DNA from: Lateolabrax maculatus
Taxonomy: Eukaryota; Chordata; Actinopteri; Acropomatiformes; Lateolabracidae
Length of the DNA stretch: 64,000 bases
Direction of reading: 5' to 3'
Assembly: GCA_031216445.1 (NCBI GenBank)
Contig: CM062215.1
Coordinates: forward strand, 11,410,501-11,474,500
The notes under the pieces are model-generated. The model did not search any database. It was not told where the DNA came from and saw only the letters and a program-made list of their open reading frames with translations. The position numbers were made by a program, and so were the translations under genes. Positions within the stretch are counted from its first letter, which is position 1. Each line of letters starts with the position of its first letter. Positions 36,301 to 49,423 of the stretch are shown here, in pieces.

Positions 36301-38974
36301 GTTTTCTTCATTCATCCCTTATCACTGGATCCTGGGGGGGTGGGGGGGTGGGGGGTGGCAGCTCTTCCCCGTGACGAATGGCCGACGTCTCCGATTCGGT
36401 GACAAACTGACACAAACACTGCGGTTAATTTGTCTCCGGCTGCTGTTCCTCCTGATCAAAACCTTGCCCTCTGATTCAATACAATGAAACAAATGAACAC
36501 TTTAATGCAAAACAATGTACGTCTCTCCTCCCGGTCTGCGAGCACTCTGACACTTAGGAGTATACCCTTTGACTTTGCTGCTGCTGCTCAGGTCTGATCC
36601 CTCTCACAATCACACCAGTTGGCTGCAATCTCCCGGAGAACTTGCTGTGAGTGAGGCTTGTGGTGAAGCTTTGACTGTCAATGCAGTGCAGATTTATAAC
36701 CAAGAGGGGGCACAGTAATCCCTGCTTCAGATCAGTGACATTACGGCGGGCCTGAGGAATACATTGACTTTGATGGTGCTATTGAGATATAAGCCCGGGA
36801 CAGCCATGACTGTTGAAGCTGCTGCACTTTAGGCTTTTATTTTATTTTTTTGTCTCCAATTAAATAATCCGAACAGCTGGAATTAACATTTGTTAGGAAT
36901 ATTTTTGTAAAACCCTGTATTTATTGTATAATATGTCAAACTCAGGCCTCAGAATGCTTCTCCCCTCCTTGAGCCACTTAAACTCAAATTTACTGGGATA
37001 ACACTTTATAATACAGCCTGTAATTTACAGTGTAATTTCTTTGTATGAATCGGGCACCAGTAACATACTTATCCCTTCCTACTGGTACTTAAACAAGACT
37101 ATGAGGAACAAGGGAGTGACAACTGGGCATTTTGGAGGAAACACTGATATTCTTTGGAACTCATAAAGTAATTTTGGTTTAATGAATTTCACAGTTACAA
37201 TATGCTACAAAACTTTAAAAAAAGGGAGGATACAGATAAAAAACAAAGGGGGGTTTGGGAGAATCCCAGAATCCCAGGTGGAGGGGCTATAGAAGAACAT
37301 ATAAAAAGATTTCCAGTATGACGACAGGGCTACTCACCAGTGCAGGTCTACAGCAATGAAGTTTTGGGGTGGGAACCTCAGAGAAAAGGGGTAAAAATCT
37401 TGGAAAAGAGAGGGACTTGTCAATCAGCCACATACTTACAGGGACTTAACAGGTTAAACACCAAACAATTGTTCTCCCCATTTTAATTAATATAATTACA
37501 GGAACAAGCACATTTTATGAAGTGTTGAGCATTTTTCCCAAACTATTTGTTTTCCAGTACTGTACAATACATTGTACATTATTTTATTGTATTGGTCCCT
37601 GATCATACAACAAATGAACACTGTAAGTCATGGGCTGTATTATAAAGTGCTATCCTTTTACAGGCTTATTTACAGGCCTCTTGATGGAGCCGCAGCACTC
37701 AGCAGCGTTCCGAAAAAATACTAGACTTTTTTTTTTTTTTTTTTTTAATTCTCCTCTTTCTTTTTTTTGTCTGTCATCATTAATAATTCATCTCTTTTCT
37801 TGGATGCTAAAACAACAACAAACAGAACAACAGCTCAGATAATGTATTCAGTCAAAAGCTCATTGTCTGGGGGAGGAGGAGAGGGGACAGCGAAAATGTG
37901 CACTGGAGTGAGACAAGAGAGCACCCCGACAGGGAGAGGCTCAATGTCACTCCGCAGCATGGCGGGAAGGAAGAAAAACAAACGCCAGAGGGGAAAAAAA
38001 ATAAAAAAAGAGAGAGGAAGATACAGTTTGTAAGTCATAAAAGCCCAATTAGAGGCATTAGGGTCCTCAAATGGAGGATTACAATGAATAATTTGTGACT
38101 GCAATTTTTCCAGGCTGATTGTGCCATTAATGTGGGTGACAAAAAAGGATATATTTTTCAGAGGGGCTAGTAGAAAAAGCTTTCAATGCAGAAAAAAAAA
38201 AAAAAAACCAACAACCAATAATTCAAGGTTACATGAATACGCTGCCAAATCTGCACCCCGGCCGTCCATTGACTCAGCTGCCTTACTTTAAATCTCTTCA
38301 CTCCCCCGTCACCCGTTCATTTGGAGTAGCTCGACCTTGAATGTCTCCGGTGTGAACCAGTGCCCCAGCTTTCACATTACGCCACAATGGACCCTGACTC
38401 ATTCAATTTAAACCCATCAAGAAAGCACAATACAAGGCAAATTAGCTGCCATTATTTAGACACTTTCATGCCCCCAATTTGAGGTTATATGACAATTAGT
38501 TACATTTGTCTCAGCTGTCTTCATGGTTGTCCAGTTCTCTGCAACATACAACAGGATTTTTGATATTTAAGTCTTTAATTCTTATAGAGGAATTAGCTAA
38601 TTTAACACTAATTATGGCATGTATAATCCACAATGTTCCATTTTTCAAGTTTTATATTGAAAAATAACACACTGAACAATTGAGTCATTATCTTCATGAC
38701 AGCTCTGAAAATCCTTTTCTTTCTCTTTCTAACAGCTGCAGCCTTTGTTCAGGTAGGATTTCAAACGTGGACTGTAACTTACTTTAAGGCCACTTAGATG
38801 GTGGTAAAAGTCGAGGTGATGGACAACCTTAATACGCTGTTTGTGGGAGTGTCCAAAGCTGCAGTGATTCTGGAAGAAGCTTGTTGAATGTATAAGCCAC
38901 GACAGCTCTGTGTACTTGGAATTTACACAGAAAACTATGATGTTACTTTGCAGACATAATTGCAATTTGAGTTT

Positions 38975-39061
38975 GTACTTTTGCAGGCCTGGACTACACA
39001 AAATTACACAAAAAATATGAATATTTTTTTGTGTAATTATCATCCAGGCCTGCAAAAGTAC
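38975..39061. repeat. Near-perfect palindrome (hairpin element), 87 bp
   Basis: GTACTTTTGCAGGCCTGGA at 38975-38993 and its exact reverse complement at 39043-39061. The inner part (TTACACAAAAAATAT / ATATTTTTTTGTGTAA) also pairs, leaving a tiny loop. Similarity seems to fade just outside (GAGTTT / AAAGTC). Probably a minimal foldback transposon. Confidence 0.9.
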
Positions 39062-39392
39062 AAAGTCAACAAAATAAAAAAACATAACTGCAATTTTTTT
39101 TAGACGCTGGTTTTTGTACTGGACAAAAACGTAACAATACATGGACAGGGGGACTTAATACAGGGATGACAATATGACCCAAAAGTGTTGCTTTAGAGAT
39201 CAATGGACGTATTACAATGTTTTGTGTCAACAGACAATTATAAGGATTATCAGAAAAGTGGTACCATAATTCAGGAAGGTCTGCCATGTTTTCAACTAGT
39301 TTTTTAGCACATACCTGAACTTTAATTTCAGGTGCTTCCCTCGACCACAGGGTACAAGTAGGGGGTTGTAAGCTTTTCCAGTTGAACAAACT

Positions 39393-39868
39393 TTAAAGAG
39401 CACTCCACAGATTTAGCATTGCACTCTTAGAATTTTGCCAGACTCATGATGGACAGTTTTTTTTTTTTAAAAAAAGGATCAAAATTGTCTTTTTTATTCC
39501 ACACATTCCTCTTCCTAGCCAAAACCTGGCACCTATATTACCCACAATGCAGCTCATCCACGGACAGTTTTGGCTGGAGATTTCGGTGCTATACGTTAGT
39601 AGCAGCTCATGCAGCAGAGGTGAGGGGTGGGCTGCAGAGCACTGATAAGATACACTTTCTAAATCCACTTTAACCTTGTTTTCACCTTCAGACTTGTAGT
39701 CTTCAGAGCCTTCCTACTCTGACTCAAGTGACTTCACGTGAGGCCATTTATCAGATGTCACACAGCTCCCTCCGGAGCCATTAAAGGCTTTATACTACTT
39801 TTTCCACATATGTAGTAGCACTCCCAAACACCTGGAAACAGACTAAAATCAGTGGATTTCCCCTTTAA
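39393..39868. mobile_element. piggyBac-like MITE flanked by TTAA
   Basis: About 476 bp between TTAA copies (39393-39396 and 39865-39868). Ends are imperfect inverted repeats: TTAAAGAGCACTCCACAGAT on the left; reverse-complemented right end TTAAAGGGGAAATCCACTGA. The left end (AGAGCACTCCACAGATTTAG) is a repeat I recognise as common in fish. No transposase frame. Confidence 0.75.
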
Positions 39869-42130
39869 CCTACGTGTTACAAATGTGGTGACCATGACTC
39901 TGACCCCAGTTATGTGGCAATTTACATCTGATCATGTTGCAACCAGAGGGTTGAATCGGCTGTCCAGAAATATCTAACAGTGTTTTGAAAATAACAGATG
40001 GAAACAACATTGGAATATATTTGAGAAGGTTTGACTTAGCCTGTTCCCATTGCTCCTCTCTCACAGCCAACCCCAAATCCTGATGACCATACATAGAAGA
40101 TACAGCTCCTCAGACTGAGGGATCTCACAAAAACAAAGTTTCCAAAGATGTACTACCAGGAAGATTGTGATGGAGGGTAATCTAGATGAATGAACTATGT
40201 ATTAAGTATGCGGTTTATTTCTTCATACACACACACACATCAGTAATAGATTGTTTCCTTTCTTAAAACGAGAGCGATAGAAAAAGTAAGTTACACACAG
40301 GGACGAAAGATCTGGCAGGAATCCATTGAAGGCCAGCAGGGGCACAGAAGCAGTTTACTACTAGAGGAAGAAAAGATAAAAGACTATCTTTGAATGCAGT
40401 TAATGACTTCTTCTGGTTCCTGAGTTTACCTCTTACAGGCCTGAGCAATAACCGCCCAAACCCAACCTGAGCTGAGTTTTGCCATCCCTCCTCCTCCTCC
40501 TCCTCCTCCTCCTCCTCCTCCTCCTCCACAGAAACCGAACCCGCTCTCTCAAAAGCATATACTTTACAACATTGCTTCCTTCTTATCTTGCGCATTGTTA
40601 TGCTGTGGCACACCAACTTCCCGTCCATCTCTGCTACGAGTTTAGGGTGGAAGGTTCAGAACCTCCGAATGATGCACTGAAAATCACTGCTGCTTTCAAA
40701 TCTCATTTTGAAGAGTTTTTGAAGAAAAACCGTCAGGGCATCGCTATTAACAGGTGTTCACGCTGCCCTCCAGCTTTAGCTCTTTATACACGGTGCCTAA
40801 AGGTAGCGTTAACCTCAGCGCCATTGCACTTAGGATAAACAAACATGAACTCTACACACAGCAGGATTCTACTATTCAGAATCTGTTATTGCGTGCCAGA
40901 AATCGTGATTGTGCAGACAAGATATGGGACTTTAATGCAGATTGTCAATTCTATCTGTGGATGCTTTTAGAGTTCTGGTGAACGCAGCAGACTGCCAGCT
41001 CTTTATGTGCAATGTGCTATAAAATGAAGGCAAACATCTAAAAACCTTGTAACGATACAGATTTTTTGTGACAACGTGGCCCCACGCCTGCCAGAAACAA
41101 TTTGGCACGACTTAAATCTGTACCCATGTGCCTGACTCCTGCCAGTTACATTGTTTTGTTTTTCGTCTTGAGAAAGTTTTCTGAGCCCAAATGTTCCTTT
41201 TTTTCCAATCACACATGACTAAGAGAGAATCATTTTCGCTACTGCCGCTGCTTCTTATCTCATCTTAAATTCAAGTGCTTTTTCGTTAATTGCGACCAAC
41301 CTGGCATCTGTTATTTGAGTGGTGCCTGACATTGTCACAAAAGAAGTATTTTGAGCATGTGAAGCTGCAAAGATTTTAACCATAAACATTTTTTCTACCT
41401 GCCTCCGTACAACTCATCTGCTTGTGCACTTAACCTAGAATACTTTAATATAAAATAAAATCTGGTTATATGAACGAAAAAAAAAAGAAGCACAGGTTTT
41501 CAGTCACTGATGGTAAATCTTTAGCATCTGCTCTTCATTTGTCAGTGTCAGTGAAACGAAATGTTTTCCCAGCCAATTGAGTGATATCTGTTAGAACCAT
41601 TGATTGGAGCTTCTACAAAAATAGCCCCTGAATGTGTGTGTGTAAGCAGCAGCCTTTACGAGGCAGCAGCTCTGTCTTAGGTTTATCCTGACAATAATAA
41701 AATAGCCAAGTTCTGCATTAAAGAAAGTGCTTGAACTTACTTTTAATTGTATGTTTTTAGGGTATTGTAAAGGGGAAAAAAGTAGCATACCTGGCTCTAT
41801 CTGTCTCAAATGTAATATGAATTCATGGTATGATACCTGGAGTTTATTAATTCAGGGCCACAGAGACAGCTGAATAATGAAATTTAATGAAAATTTTAGA
41901 TGGACTAAAAGTCAGAGTGCTTCTGTCATTAATTTTAAAAGCACACATACCGTCAGGCTTCACACAGTAATGATAAATTCCTCCATTGGGTTTCATGCCA
42001 TATAGTAACTGCGCCCAATACTGTGTCGAAAGGACTTTAGGTTTTTCTGAATCCAGTAGAATTCAAGGTCTTATTATATGAAATGGAATTCTGTAAATGT
42101 GCACAGTTTAAAAAGAGTTTTTTAAAGTAT
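39869..42130. other. Intergenic, no gene seen
   Basis: AT-rich with the TCC tract; the 40479-40838 and 40263-40628 frames only reflect that tract. Nothing else supported. Confidence 0.5.
40488..40527. repeat. (TCC)n trinucleotide tract
   Basis: About 13 TCC repeats directly readable; the open frames over it (Leu or Glu runs) are artefacts of the repeat. Confidence 0.95.
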
Positions 42131-42132
42131 AT

Positions 42133-42607
42133 TGGGGACTGTAGGAAAATTATTTATGTTTAGGATTGTAAAAGTTTAAAAATGCAAGGCCCCATCCTTT
42201 GACTTGAAAAAGACTGCAACACCCTCCCACCGATTATCTCAAAATAAAATAAGTTAAATGGGTACAACTTATGGTGCATAAAGAATTTTAAATGGTGTAC
42301 CACTTTAAAAACGTAATATCCTCGTTCTAAAGTGAAAACCATCTATTTCTATAGTTGAGAAAAATATACATAATTTACAAAGGACAGCAAGAATATAGTA
42401 ATATCCATCAAATTCTACATTAGAAACTATGGCAAACATAGATTAGTGCGTCCTGTTTATGAAACAAGAGCTACCAACTGAACAGTTTTTACCACTGTAA
42501 GGGACTAAATTAACTGGATCCCAGAATAAAATATAAATTTGGGCTGAGAAAAAATACATAACCATCCCTCTTTTTTGACCACATAATAATTTGTATACAG
42601 TCCCTTA
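42133..42607. mobile_element. Non-autonomous DNA element, copy 1 (GGGACTG...CAGTCCC)
   Basis: Starts GGGGACTGTAGGAAAATTAT, ends TTTGTATACAGTCCC with TTA following. Internal landmarks shared with copy 2: AATAAAATATAAAT, GAGAAAAA, CATAACC..CTTTTTTGACC. About 475 bp. No coding capacity. Confidence 0.75.
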
Positions 42608-43839
42608 TTCAAACTTTTACTAATCAGCGGTGTTTTCTAAGGAGGTTATTATGTTAACTGTTACAATAAAAGAGATAAAATCATCTACTGGCAGAGAAGG
42701 GCATTGTATCTGAATTTTACCTTGTTAAATTTGCATTTACCAGGAAGAAAACAGTATAAGCAGAGTAGTATTTTATGTAACAGCCTATCCAAAAAGTGAA
42801 ACAAAGCCCATCTGAGCTGTCTTTGCATAACATACAATTGATTTAATTCCTTCAAGGGCGGCACAAATAGGGTGCCTACCAACATTTATATAAAATAATA
42901 ACATTAAATCTAAGTAGAAACCCACACAAAACACAAGTAGTAGCCTTCAACAGCTTCACAGCTAACTCACTGAATTGAAAATGAATTACGCAACTCTGAA
43001 TGAGCAGATAAAGGTGAAGAGGAGAGGTAGCCTAAGTCAGACGCTTCTCAATAAATCATAACATACAATAGCAGCAGGCACAAGCAACCATCTGAATTGT
43101 TCATTACTGCTGCCACTGTTGAGCTGCAGCACAGTTTCTCCTGACAATCTGTGTGGGTATTTTAGGTTTCGGCAACATAAAGCAACAACTTTTCAAAGCA
43201 ATTTCTTCAAAGGGAACATTTTATAATCTTCCTGTGAACCCTTCTTTTTTAGTCCAACAAAAATTCTAAAAGACTCTGGTATAGCTAAATTAGCACTAAT
43301 GAAATGCTGTATGTCATTGTCATCGTACTAAAACGTTAATTTCAGGTCAGAACAATAAATGTGAACAAATCAATTACCTTTTTTTTTTGTTGCATTTTTC
43401 AGCATTCATTTTCAGAGTAGATTGATATTCTCCAAGGAATAGCCTTCAACATTTTATCTTAAATTAATCTATTTAAAAGTCCACATTCTCTACATAGCAG
43501 ACTTGTTCACAATTAATTGGGTTATTATCTTCTTTTCACGTATGTTAAATTAAATTCAAAGACAAGTTGTACATCACTATACATGAACCAAAAACTATAC
43601 TTCAAGTGTTGATAATTTTCAGCTTGATGGCCTTCAGTTCTTTTTTTCCCTTTGTGGCTTAACAAAAAAGTGTCCTTGTTAGAGCACATCTCTAAGCACC
43701 ATCCTCTGCCTGCCTTTATTTGCTGTCTCCCTTAGTTCCTTTTTGTCTCTGCGGTGCTTATAACATATTGAGTCAGTACAATAGGTCCACTACCAACCAA
43801 AAAGGATGCTGGTAGGAGAGTAAATCCACTCAGATCCCT

Positions 43840-44040
43840 GTGGTTTACTCATCCTACCTCACGTCCCGTGGACTTGCCACTATATCTCCGGCACAGCGTG
43901 GGCTGCACTCAGCCAAGCATGGTGCTATTGGACCAGCCATGGAAGCCCTATGTACTTTGACCCCAGAGGAGATTGGATCCTTGGTCATGGAAGAACTTAG
44001 TGGCACCTGCCTCCTTCCTGACAGTGGGATAATGTGTTAG
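43840..44040 (+). other. Unexplained 67-codon open frame in non-repetitive sequence
   Basis: The frame begins MVYSSYLTSRGLATISPAQR and ends at a TAG 44038-44040. The surrounding 43800-44100 is less AT-rich than its neighbours. I recognise no protein family. It could be a conserved non-coding element, old transposon debris or chance; coding is the least likely. Confidence 0.2.
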
Positions 44041-44680
44041 TTGTGGAGTGATAAGACTCCGAGCTCCAATAAATCAGAAGTCAATAAAGGATAGAAAGGA
44101 TGATCCTCTTTACTTTTTTAACTTTACTGTTAAGGTTTGAGTGTCATAGATGTATTGTCTATTTCCAGCTTTAACCATTTACCTAGCAATGTGATGAATC
44201 CATAAGTACCAACATTTACTGTAAAGAATAAGTTTGGTGATATTCTATATTTGTTTCTATCATCAACAAATCCCATGAAAACACCAAAACAAGCAATGAA
44301 TGTACCTGCTACTAAGTATTGTGTGTATATAAAGCCTGGTATATCTTATTCCTATGTGCCAGAGAGCTCCATTGTTGTCCAAACTATTAAAACACATCAG
44401 TGAGCCACAGTGTTGCACTGGGTGACATGTTTCTTTATTACAATGAACGTGGGCAATATAGTTTATTTTGAGGTGCACCCACAACACTGTCCTGCTGCCT
44501 TTAATACTCACTAATGCACCGCATCCACAGCTAAAAACTGTTGCAAACAAATGCACTATTTACTCGAGTTTGAGTAACATTTGCTGAAAACTACGATACC
44601 CACCTATTTCAGCAAACAATTTAGCTTCTTTTAAATGTGGCAAAAAAGTATATACTTGCGACCGTTTTTGAGGTATTTAG

Positions 44681-45264
44681 GGACTGCACGAAATTTATTT
44701 GTGGAGAATGGCTGAACCTTATGGTTTACATTTTAAAAAGCAAAGCCCTCCCCATGATCCCACATTAACACACAGTTTTGGTTATTTTATAGGAATTTTT
44801 CTGTTTCTTTTGTTTTTTTGTTTTGTCAGTGTACTTTTCAATGATTTCAAATGGGTGGGGCGCAGTTGGAAAAAAGGTGACATCACATTTTTCTGCACCT
44901 ATCAGGATTTAACAGTTGAATCACAAAGTGGTGACATTTGGGGGGTTGTTTGCTTACACACTCCTCATAAAGCTTTGAAAGTTTTGTTCCAAACTGTAAC
45001 TTTGATTTTTGCTCATGTAAAAAATTATGGGAAACACAGAATAGTGTGTTCCAGCCACCCTATTTTTGAACCAATAGCTATAAACTGAAGGGATGTTACC
45101 ATTGACGGAAGGCTAAAATAAAATATAAATCAGGGGTGAGAAAAAGAGCCTCCTTTTAAAGATCCTCAACGATTTAAGCTATCCTTCTTTCAGCAAAATG
45201 AAAAAATCCATAACCCTTCTTCTTTTTTGACCCTCTCCATTCCTAATCATTTTCATACAGTCCC
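44681..45264. mobile_element. Non-autonomous DNA element, copy 2 (GGGACTG...CAGTCCC), TTA-flanked
   Basis: Starts GGGACTGCACGAAATTTATT after TTTA, ends TTTTCATACAGTCCC before TTA. The terminal inverted repeat GGGACTG with a TTA duplication suggests a PIF/Harbinger-type element. It shares AATAAAATATAAATCAGGGG, AAAAATCCATAACCCTTCTT and TTTTTTGACC with copy 1, same orientation. Confidence 0.75.
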
Positions 45265-46084
45265 TTACGTCTTAGCTTACAACTTTTAGACTTAGGGCAG
45301 AGAGCCATAGACAGGCAGTGAAAGTTGGAAAGTATTTGTCAGAAACAGACTGACATGCTGTTGGTTTTGTTTTTCTTTTGATTTGTTGACGTTAAGAAAC
45401 ATATATATTGCCAGCTTTGTCCTTTAAAATATGCCAAAGCAACAAATACAACATCTGAATCCTTGCTGAAGATGAAACCGCTGGAAGAGTAATTTTATCC
45501 TGTCTGCTGATCTTTCTTTGTCAACATCTTAACTTTTTTTTCAACTACAACCTAGACTTTGCATTTTGCAGCTGCTTATTCTAGCAGTCAGTCAAGTTGC
45601 GTATTGAAGGCATATCTGCCAAATGTAACCCCGATGATGTTTGAAATACACTCCGAGCCCTAAAAAAACAAAATTAACTCATCAACTTAGTGTACATTTG
45701 GCAGCAAAAAGGTATCCCTATATTTTTTGAGCAGGTATACTGCCGACTCTTTTGAAGGTGTTTGTCTATGGAGTGTCAAAGCTGTCAAATGATGTTGTCA
45801 CATAAACATGTCAAGGCGAGATCCAATATCTAGCCCCCGTCCACTCGCTGACAGAGCGACGCTTCCTCTGTTAAATCCTTTCCTTGCCTGCACAGTATGA
45901 CTCTTCATAAACAAACAAACAGAGACAAAAGACAGCCGAATTCTTGCATGTCGAAATTCGACTCTTTGAAAGCCAAAAAAGAAGGGTAGTGCTTCCAGTG
46001 AGCGGGAGTGTAACATCCAGCAAACTGTCTTCCACTTAACTACCCATAGCTTTTGAATTGCATTAGAATACATGAGGACTCCTA

Positions 46085-46400
46085 GACAGTGAGGTGCTCT
46101 CCCCTGGTTCCTAATGTATGACTATTTCATATGGACAGGAGTGGGGGGCGAGGGGGAGCTGTCTGTGGGGGTGATTGACACAGGCCCACATTAGGAGCAG
46201 CTTTTGGAAATAGGTCCGTGGAGACTTGGCGGATTGGGTCTGCTGAAGGAACGGTGTCTCCGCAAGGAGCCGTGCCTTCTTAACCCCACTCATTGGTATG
46301 CCGATGTGCGGGTAGCGAGCCGTGCTCCAAACGGCACAGCCTTCCAGACTGCCACCCCCAACACACCGCTACGCAGACACAATCCCACTGAGGACCCGTG
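46085..46400. promoter_or_regulatory. Candidate conserved non-coding element A
   Basis: Non-repetitive, balanced composition inside AT-rich desert (for example AGGAGCAGCTTTTGGAAATA, CTCATTGGTATGCCGATGTG). Inference only; not a gene (short frames on both strands). Confidence 0.25.
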
Positions 46401-46559
46401 ACGATATGCAGCGTGGAATACTGAATCAAAATAGACACCAATTAATAATCACATAGTTCATTTTTAGGCTCCCTGTGTGCACACTGTGGCCTGCAGGAGC
46501 TCATCCTTCCAGAAGTTTCAGCAGGGAAAAGTTTGGTTTAAATCTCGCTACGTGCTGCA

Positions 46560-46560
<1 letters not shown>

Positions 46561-46591
<31 letters not shown>

Positions 46592-46604
46592 ACACTCACA
46601 CACA
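46561..46604. repeat. (CA)n microsatellite
   Basis: CA array with occasional TCA interruptions, directly readable. Confidence 0.95.
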
Positions 46605-47979
46605 AGGCATCAAACATGTCAAGTTTCAACTTGGTGGAAATAAGAAAGCACAGGCCCTTGAGCGTGTCCCTCCCATCCCTCCCACATGTGACAAAACACA
46701 GGCAAAATAAAATGTTTAAATTTGGTTTTAGATCTCACTTCTGGTCTCTAGAATGAGACGAATAACATGTCAGCATTGAGACATACTCTGCTGTCAGGTA
46801 AGAAGACAGAATATCACTTTACCCTATTGTGACTTTGAACTATATGACGGTAAGCAGACAGATTGTTTTTGTCACAGAACTAACTGACCTTGAACCCAAC
46901 CGTTCTCTTTTCAAACTCTTCCTCCGTACATCTAAAAATATTCCCATCAGAAGCAAACTGATAGAATTTACAAGACCTAATGTCATTGCAAAGAAATATT
47001 ACCACAAACATACAGTACATATTTTTGTCTTTATCATTCGAAGGGAGTTATCATTTAGCAAGCTTTGAGGTCCAAGGTGAGACAGGAATATTTGAGTACG
47101 CCTAATGAAAGGCAATATAAAAGGTGCCTCTTGTGTTGTTTGAAATCAGCTTGTTTTGTTTTTTGGCTATGTTACATGTGCTGGCACTAATTATACAAGC
47201 TAGGTAGTCCTCGCACATTCAAAAAAGAAAACTCGACCATTTTTGACATGTTCATTTAAAGTTACTAATCAGATGTAAATATGCAAAGCAGGTCCCAATG
47301 GGATTTCTTTGATATGCAAATTGAAAGTGCAAACAAAGGTGGGGGAGATGAAGGTTTCTTTTTTGGGGGGGAAAAAAAAAAAAAAATCTCAGACGGTATT
47401 GTCATGACATTCTGTCGGAAAAGAAAAATGTGCAGATACCACCTTTAACGGCATCTTGTCAGGCCGAGGCCAGGGCTGGTAGCACTGCAGCAAACGTGTG
47501 GGCATGATAGGAAACATGCACTCAGATTTACATTGGAGTTTCACCACAGCCAAATTTTTGACTCCCGTTCATATATCAAAGGCAGCATCCGATATGAATC
47601 TAGTTTCATTTGCCATATTCGCCTGCATCAGAACATGTAAACAGGCATGACAGTGTTCTTCCCCCTCCTCCTATCATAACAGCAACTTACTGGCCAGTTA
47701 TCTGTTTGATGGGATGTAAAGGGAAGGTCAGTGTTTCCATAATTCACTCCAGAACCATAAATCACATTATATGATCTCTTCTGCACAGTGAGCCGGCGAG
47801 TGCTGTTCACCCTGAATGCAGAAAACGACCGATTCACTGCTGTATAATATGGCACTTATGGGCACAGGTGGAGGTTTTAAAGACTTTGTTTTCCTCTTTC
47901 TTTTGCTTGCTGTCCACCTGTATGTTCAGATTAATCGTTAAAATCTTACTGGTCATAAATGCAATCACCATTTTCTGCA

Positions 47980-48180
47980 CGTTAGCACAATATTAGCTGC
48001 CCGGCGCTCTGACTGTAGCTGACAAAAGTCCCTTTGTGGTCAGCGATGGGAAGCAATGGAGGGAAACTGACTTTTATTGACACGAGGCTGTCAGAATGGA
48101 GACGGCACCGCTGTTCATTTCCAATTTCAGCCCACAGATTGGAATCTGCCGCTGGGCTCTCCAGTGTCTCAAGCACCATT
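47980..48180. promoter_or_regulatory. Candidate conserved non-coding element B
   Basis: About 200 bp of unique, complex sequence (CTTTGTGGTCAGCGATGGGA, CTTTTATTGACACGAGGCTG, TTTCAGCCCACAGATTGGAA) without repeats. Enhancer-like by appearance only. Confidence 0.3.
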
Positions 48181-49392
48181 TTCTAAACCTATGGTGTGGA
48201 AAACATGATTTAATTCCTGTTCAATGCTTTTCATCAGATTCTCCATCTCTCCAAATCGTCTTTGTGTGGCATCATATTGAAGGAGTAATTGTGCATCACT
48301 GTGGATGGTGGAGTGCAACATCCTCTGGTAAAGCCAGGGGTAAAATTATAGCTGGACAGTTGAACTAAAAAATATTATATGACTGAAGTTGTAGCTGGAT
48401 GCTTGATTACTTATTTCTGTCGCACATTTCCCTATTGTGACTTGCACAAAAATGAGACATCCTCCAGCAGTTTTATCATTATGTTTCAATATAATAGTCT
48501 GCTTCCACCTTCTATGCCCTGTACTGAATGCCTACAATACTGTGGTAATGTTCTTTTGGACTCAGGGACTGCAGGCACAGCAGTGAAAACAACTGCAACT
48601 AATGAAAAGTGACTGTAAACCAATACCTGGTGATATGATCAATATTTGAATTACGTCTTTGCAGAGACTACCATGATGCTGCTCCATCACCAATAATATG
48701 TTTATTCACGCAGATGTGGAAGGTAAATAAGTTAATTTCCTTTTGCACTCAAGGTTCTGCGGTACACTAGACTTATTTCCCAGTTACACTATTTAAAAAA
48801 AAAAAAACATCTCAACACAAGGTCATACTAACATTTGTTATTTCTGAAGCTTTCCACCACATCTCATAGCCTTCCTCAGCGGATGACGTTAGCTCAGTTG
48901 TAATGGAGATGGTTTAATTGTTATCACCTGACCTTAGTAGCGGTGTCGGGCGAGTTGCGGGCCTAACTGGCTTGCTCACATAAGAAGTCTGGAAATCAAG
49001 CCCTGTATGCCAGCTTGCCAACGTTAGGACAGTTTGCTCACCTCTAGCCCCAGCAACATTTGTAATTACTGAATTTTAAATTGCTATTCTCACATTCATT
49101 ACTGAAGATGTAACAAAAAATTCACTGTAATTCTTATTCGTTCAAATAAACTTCCCAATACTGGACAACGGGTGGTTGTATCAGGGCTGCTGGGGGTTCC
49201 TACGTAACCCCTCTCTGTAAGGAAGGTCTCTGAAGGATAATCTCTAAACCATGTCCATGAATACTGAGCAACTCCATCGACTGAGGAAGCCCGTGAGATG
49301 TGGCTGAAAACTTGGGAAACCAGTTGGCCCTTGTGTTGTGAAGTTTTTCTTGTCAAACTGCTGTTTCCAAGGTCACGAATGAACCCTGATGT

Positions 49393-49395
<3 letters not shown>

Positions 49396-49423
<28 letters not shown>
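49396..49423. repeat. Poly-T tract (28 nt)
   Basis: Pure T run; no adjacent retroelement body recognised. Confidence 0.95.

Larger units (their letters stand above)
32720..38970. other. Non-coding region downstream of cobll1
   Basis: No gene supported. It holds TC, poly-A and poly-T tracts (34972-35002, 37729-37746) and a GGGGTGGGG run at 36334-36356. 35570-36150 and 36180-36330 are non-repetitive and less AT-rich and could be conserved non-coding DNA; not testable here. Confidence 0.5.

Noticed and set aside
40263..40628. Minus-strand frame with a poly-Glu run
   Set aside because: The run is the TCC microsatellite read on the other strand; flanks lack coding character.
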